Source: WHSW01 sp963759295
GTDB lineage: Bacteria; Actinomycetota; Thermoleophilia; Solirubrobacterales; 70-9
DNA length: 64,000 nucleotides
Reading direction: 5' to 3'
Assembly: GCA_963759295.1 (NCBI GenBank)
Contig: CAVWYT010000010.1
Location: 744,001-808,000 of the forward strand
A program made the position numbers and the translations under genes. Under the pieces are notes generated by a model. That model was not told where the DNA came from, did not search any database, and saw only the letters and a program-made list of their open reading frames with translations. This document shows, piece by piece, positions 63,510-64,000 of this stretch (positions are counted from its first letter, which is position 1; each line of letters opens with the position of its first letter).

Positions 63510-64000
63510 ATGGGTGGCAAGCCGACGATGACGGGATCGAACCGAGCCGTCCGGTGGCGCACCGGGCTGCTCGGCGGTGCGCTGGCGATCGCGCTGCTCG
63601 CGACGGCGTCGCCGGCGCCGGCGGCCACGAAGCCGTTCTACGGCGTCGTTCCGCAGACGCCGCTCAAGCCCGCCGACTACGAGCGCATGGCGAAGGGCAA
63701 GGTGGGCACGATCCGGATTCCGTTCGCGTGGCCGTCGATCGACCCGGCCCGGCCCGCCGGCGACTTCAACTTCGCCGGCATCGACGAGGTGGTGGCGAAT
63801 GCGGCCCGCAACCGGATCGACGTGCTGCCGTTCCTGTCGGGGAGCCCGGACTGGGTGGCCAGGAGCCTCGACCGCCGCCACTGCGGCGGTGACTGCGTGC
63901 GCTACGCGCCGAGCGGGAAGGCGGCGCTGGCCGCTTGGCGGGAGTTCGTCGCCGCTACCGTCGCGCGCTATGGGCGCAAGGGGAGCTTCTGGTCCGAGCA
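63510..64000 (+). CDS. Secreted glycoside-hydrolase-like protein, C-terminus beyond the window
   Basis: A frame open to the last base starts at an ATG at 63510 or 63528 and encodes a signal peptide (TGLLGGALAIALLATASPAPAA). Then FYGVVPQTPLKPADYERMAKGK, IRIPFAWPSIDPARPAGDFNFAGIDEVVANAARNRIDVLPFLSGSPDWVA and RYGRKGSFWSEQ follow. This is the pattern of exported TIM-barrel glycosidases near GH5/GH39 (cellulase-like); the acid/base residues lie outside the window or cannot be identified yet. Function is provisional. Confidence 0.72.
   Translation, partial: MGGKPTMTGSNRAVRWRTGLLGGALAIALLATASPAPAATKPFYGVVPQTPLKPADYERMAKGKVGTIRIPFAWPSIDPARPAGDFNFAGIDEVVANAARNRIDVLPFLSGSPDWVARSLDRRHCGGDCVRYAPSGKAALAAWREFVAATVARYGRKGSFWSE

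Overview
The window is GC-rich, gene-dense bacterial DNA. Its gene content points to Actinomycetota of the class Thermoleophilia (Solirubrobacterales-like). This placement is inferred from the many small NTF2/SnoaL-like genes starting MSQENVE, the abundance of SRPBCC, ArsR and DUF-type genes, small secreted Ala/Thr/Asp-rich proteins and GTG starts; no rRNA or other phylogenetic marker is present. It reads as ordinary chromosome: no insertion sequence, phage module, CRISPR array, rRNA or complete tRNA was seen.

Layout. 1-1.9 kb: NTF2-like genes and a small secreted protein. 1.9-5.6 kb: NAD-dependent formate dehydrogenase, a methyltransferase, and a PiT phosphate transporter coupled to a PhoU-like DUF47 gene. 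6-10.6 kb: a second small secreted protein of the same family and a large BTAD/AAA+ regulator in two frames. 10.6-14 kb: a gene-poor stretch with decayed NTF2 pieces, an SRPBCC gene, a membrane protein with a C2H2-like finger, a DUF4242 protein and LtrA. 14-17 kb: an MFS transporter, then a persulfide-dioxygenase-like hydrolase divergent from an ArsR-rhodanese fusion. 17-26 kb: SRPBCC, DUF2867, UbiE-like and UbiA-like genes, aldehyde dehydrogenase, a histone-like protein, an alpha/beta hydrolase and ArsR-DUF899. 26-40 kb: small basic and secreted proteins, nuclease, MFS, methyltransferase, beta-propeller, tiny membrane proteins, EamA, penicillin acylase, SDR and more NTF2 copies. 40-48 kb: a lipoprotein cupredoxin and a hut operon (hutH-hutU-def-like-hutF-hutI) framed by two paralogous microproteins. 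48-50 kb: arsenic genes (arsR-arsM divergent from arsC). 50-58 kb: PPDK, a multidomain peptidoglycan hydrolase and a copper P-type ATPase behind a CsoR-type site. 58-64 kb: bicupin, ArsR-AHSA1-AHSA1, RibD-like reductase, VOC protein, PII-ammonium transporter, and a partial secreted glycosidase-like protein.

Functional links. The hut operon uses the HutF branch (formiminoglutamate to formylglutamate), has no hutG, and carries a peptide-deformylase-like gene at the place where a formylglutamate deformylase is needed. A formate dehydrogenase lies elsewhere in the window. Sulfide, arsenic and copper each have a compact detoxification unit with a recognisable operator or regulator.

Quality warning. 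Nine conserved genes need the removal of exactly one extra base to restore one reading frame, on both strands, about one per 7 kb. This could be base-calling error or real decay; only reads can tell. These genes are annotated here as single loci with the break noted.
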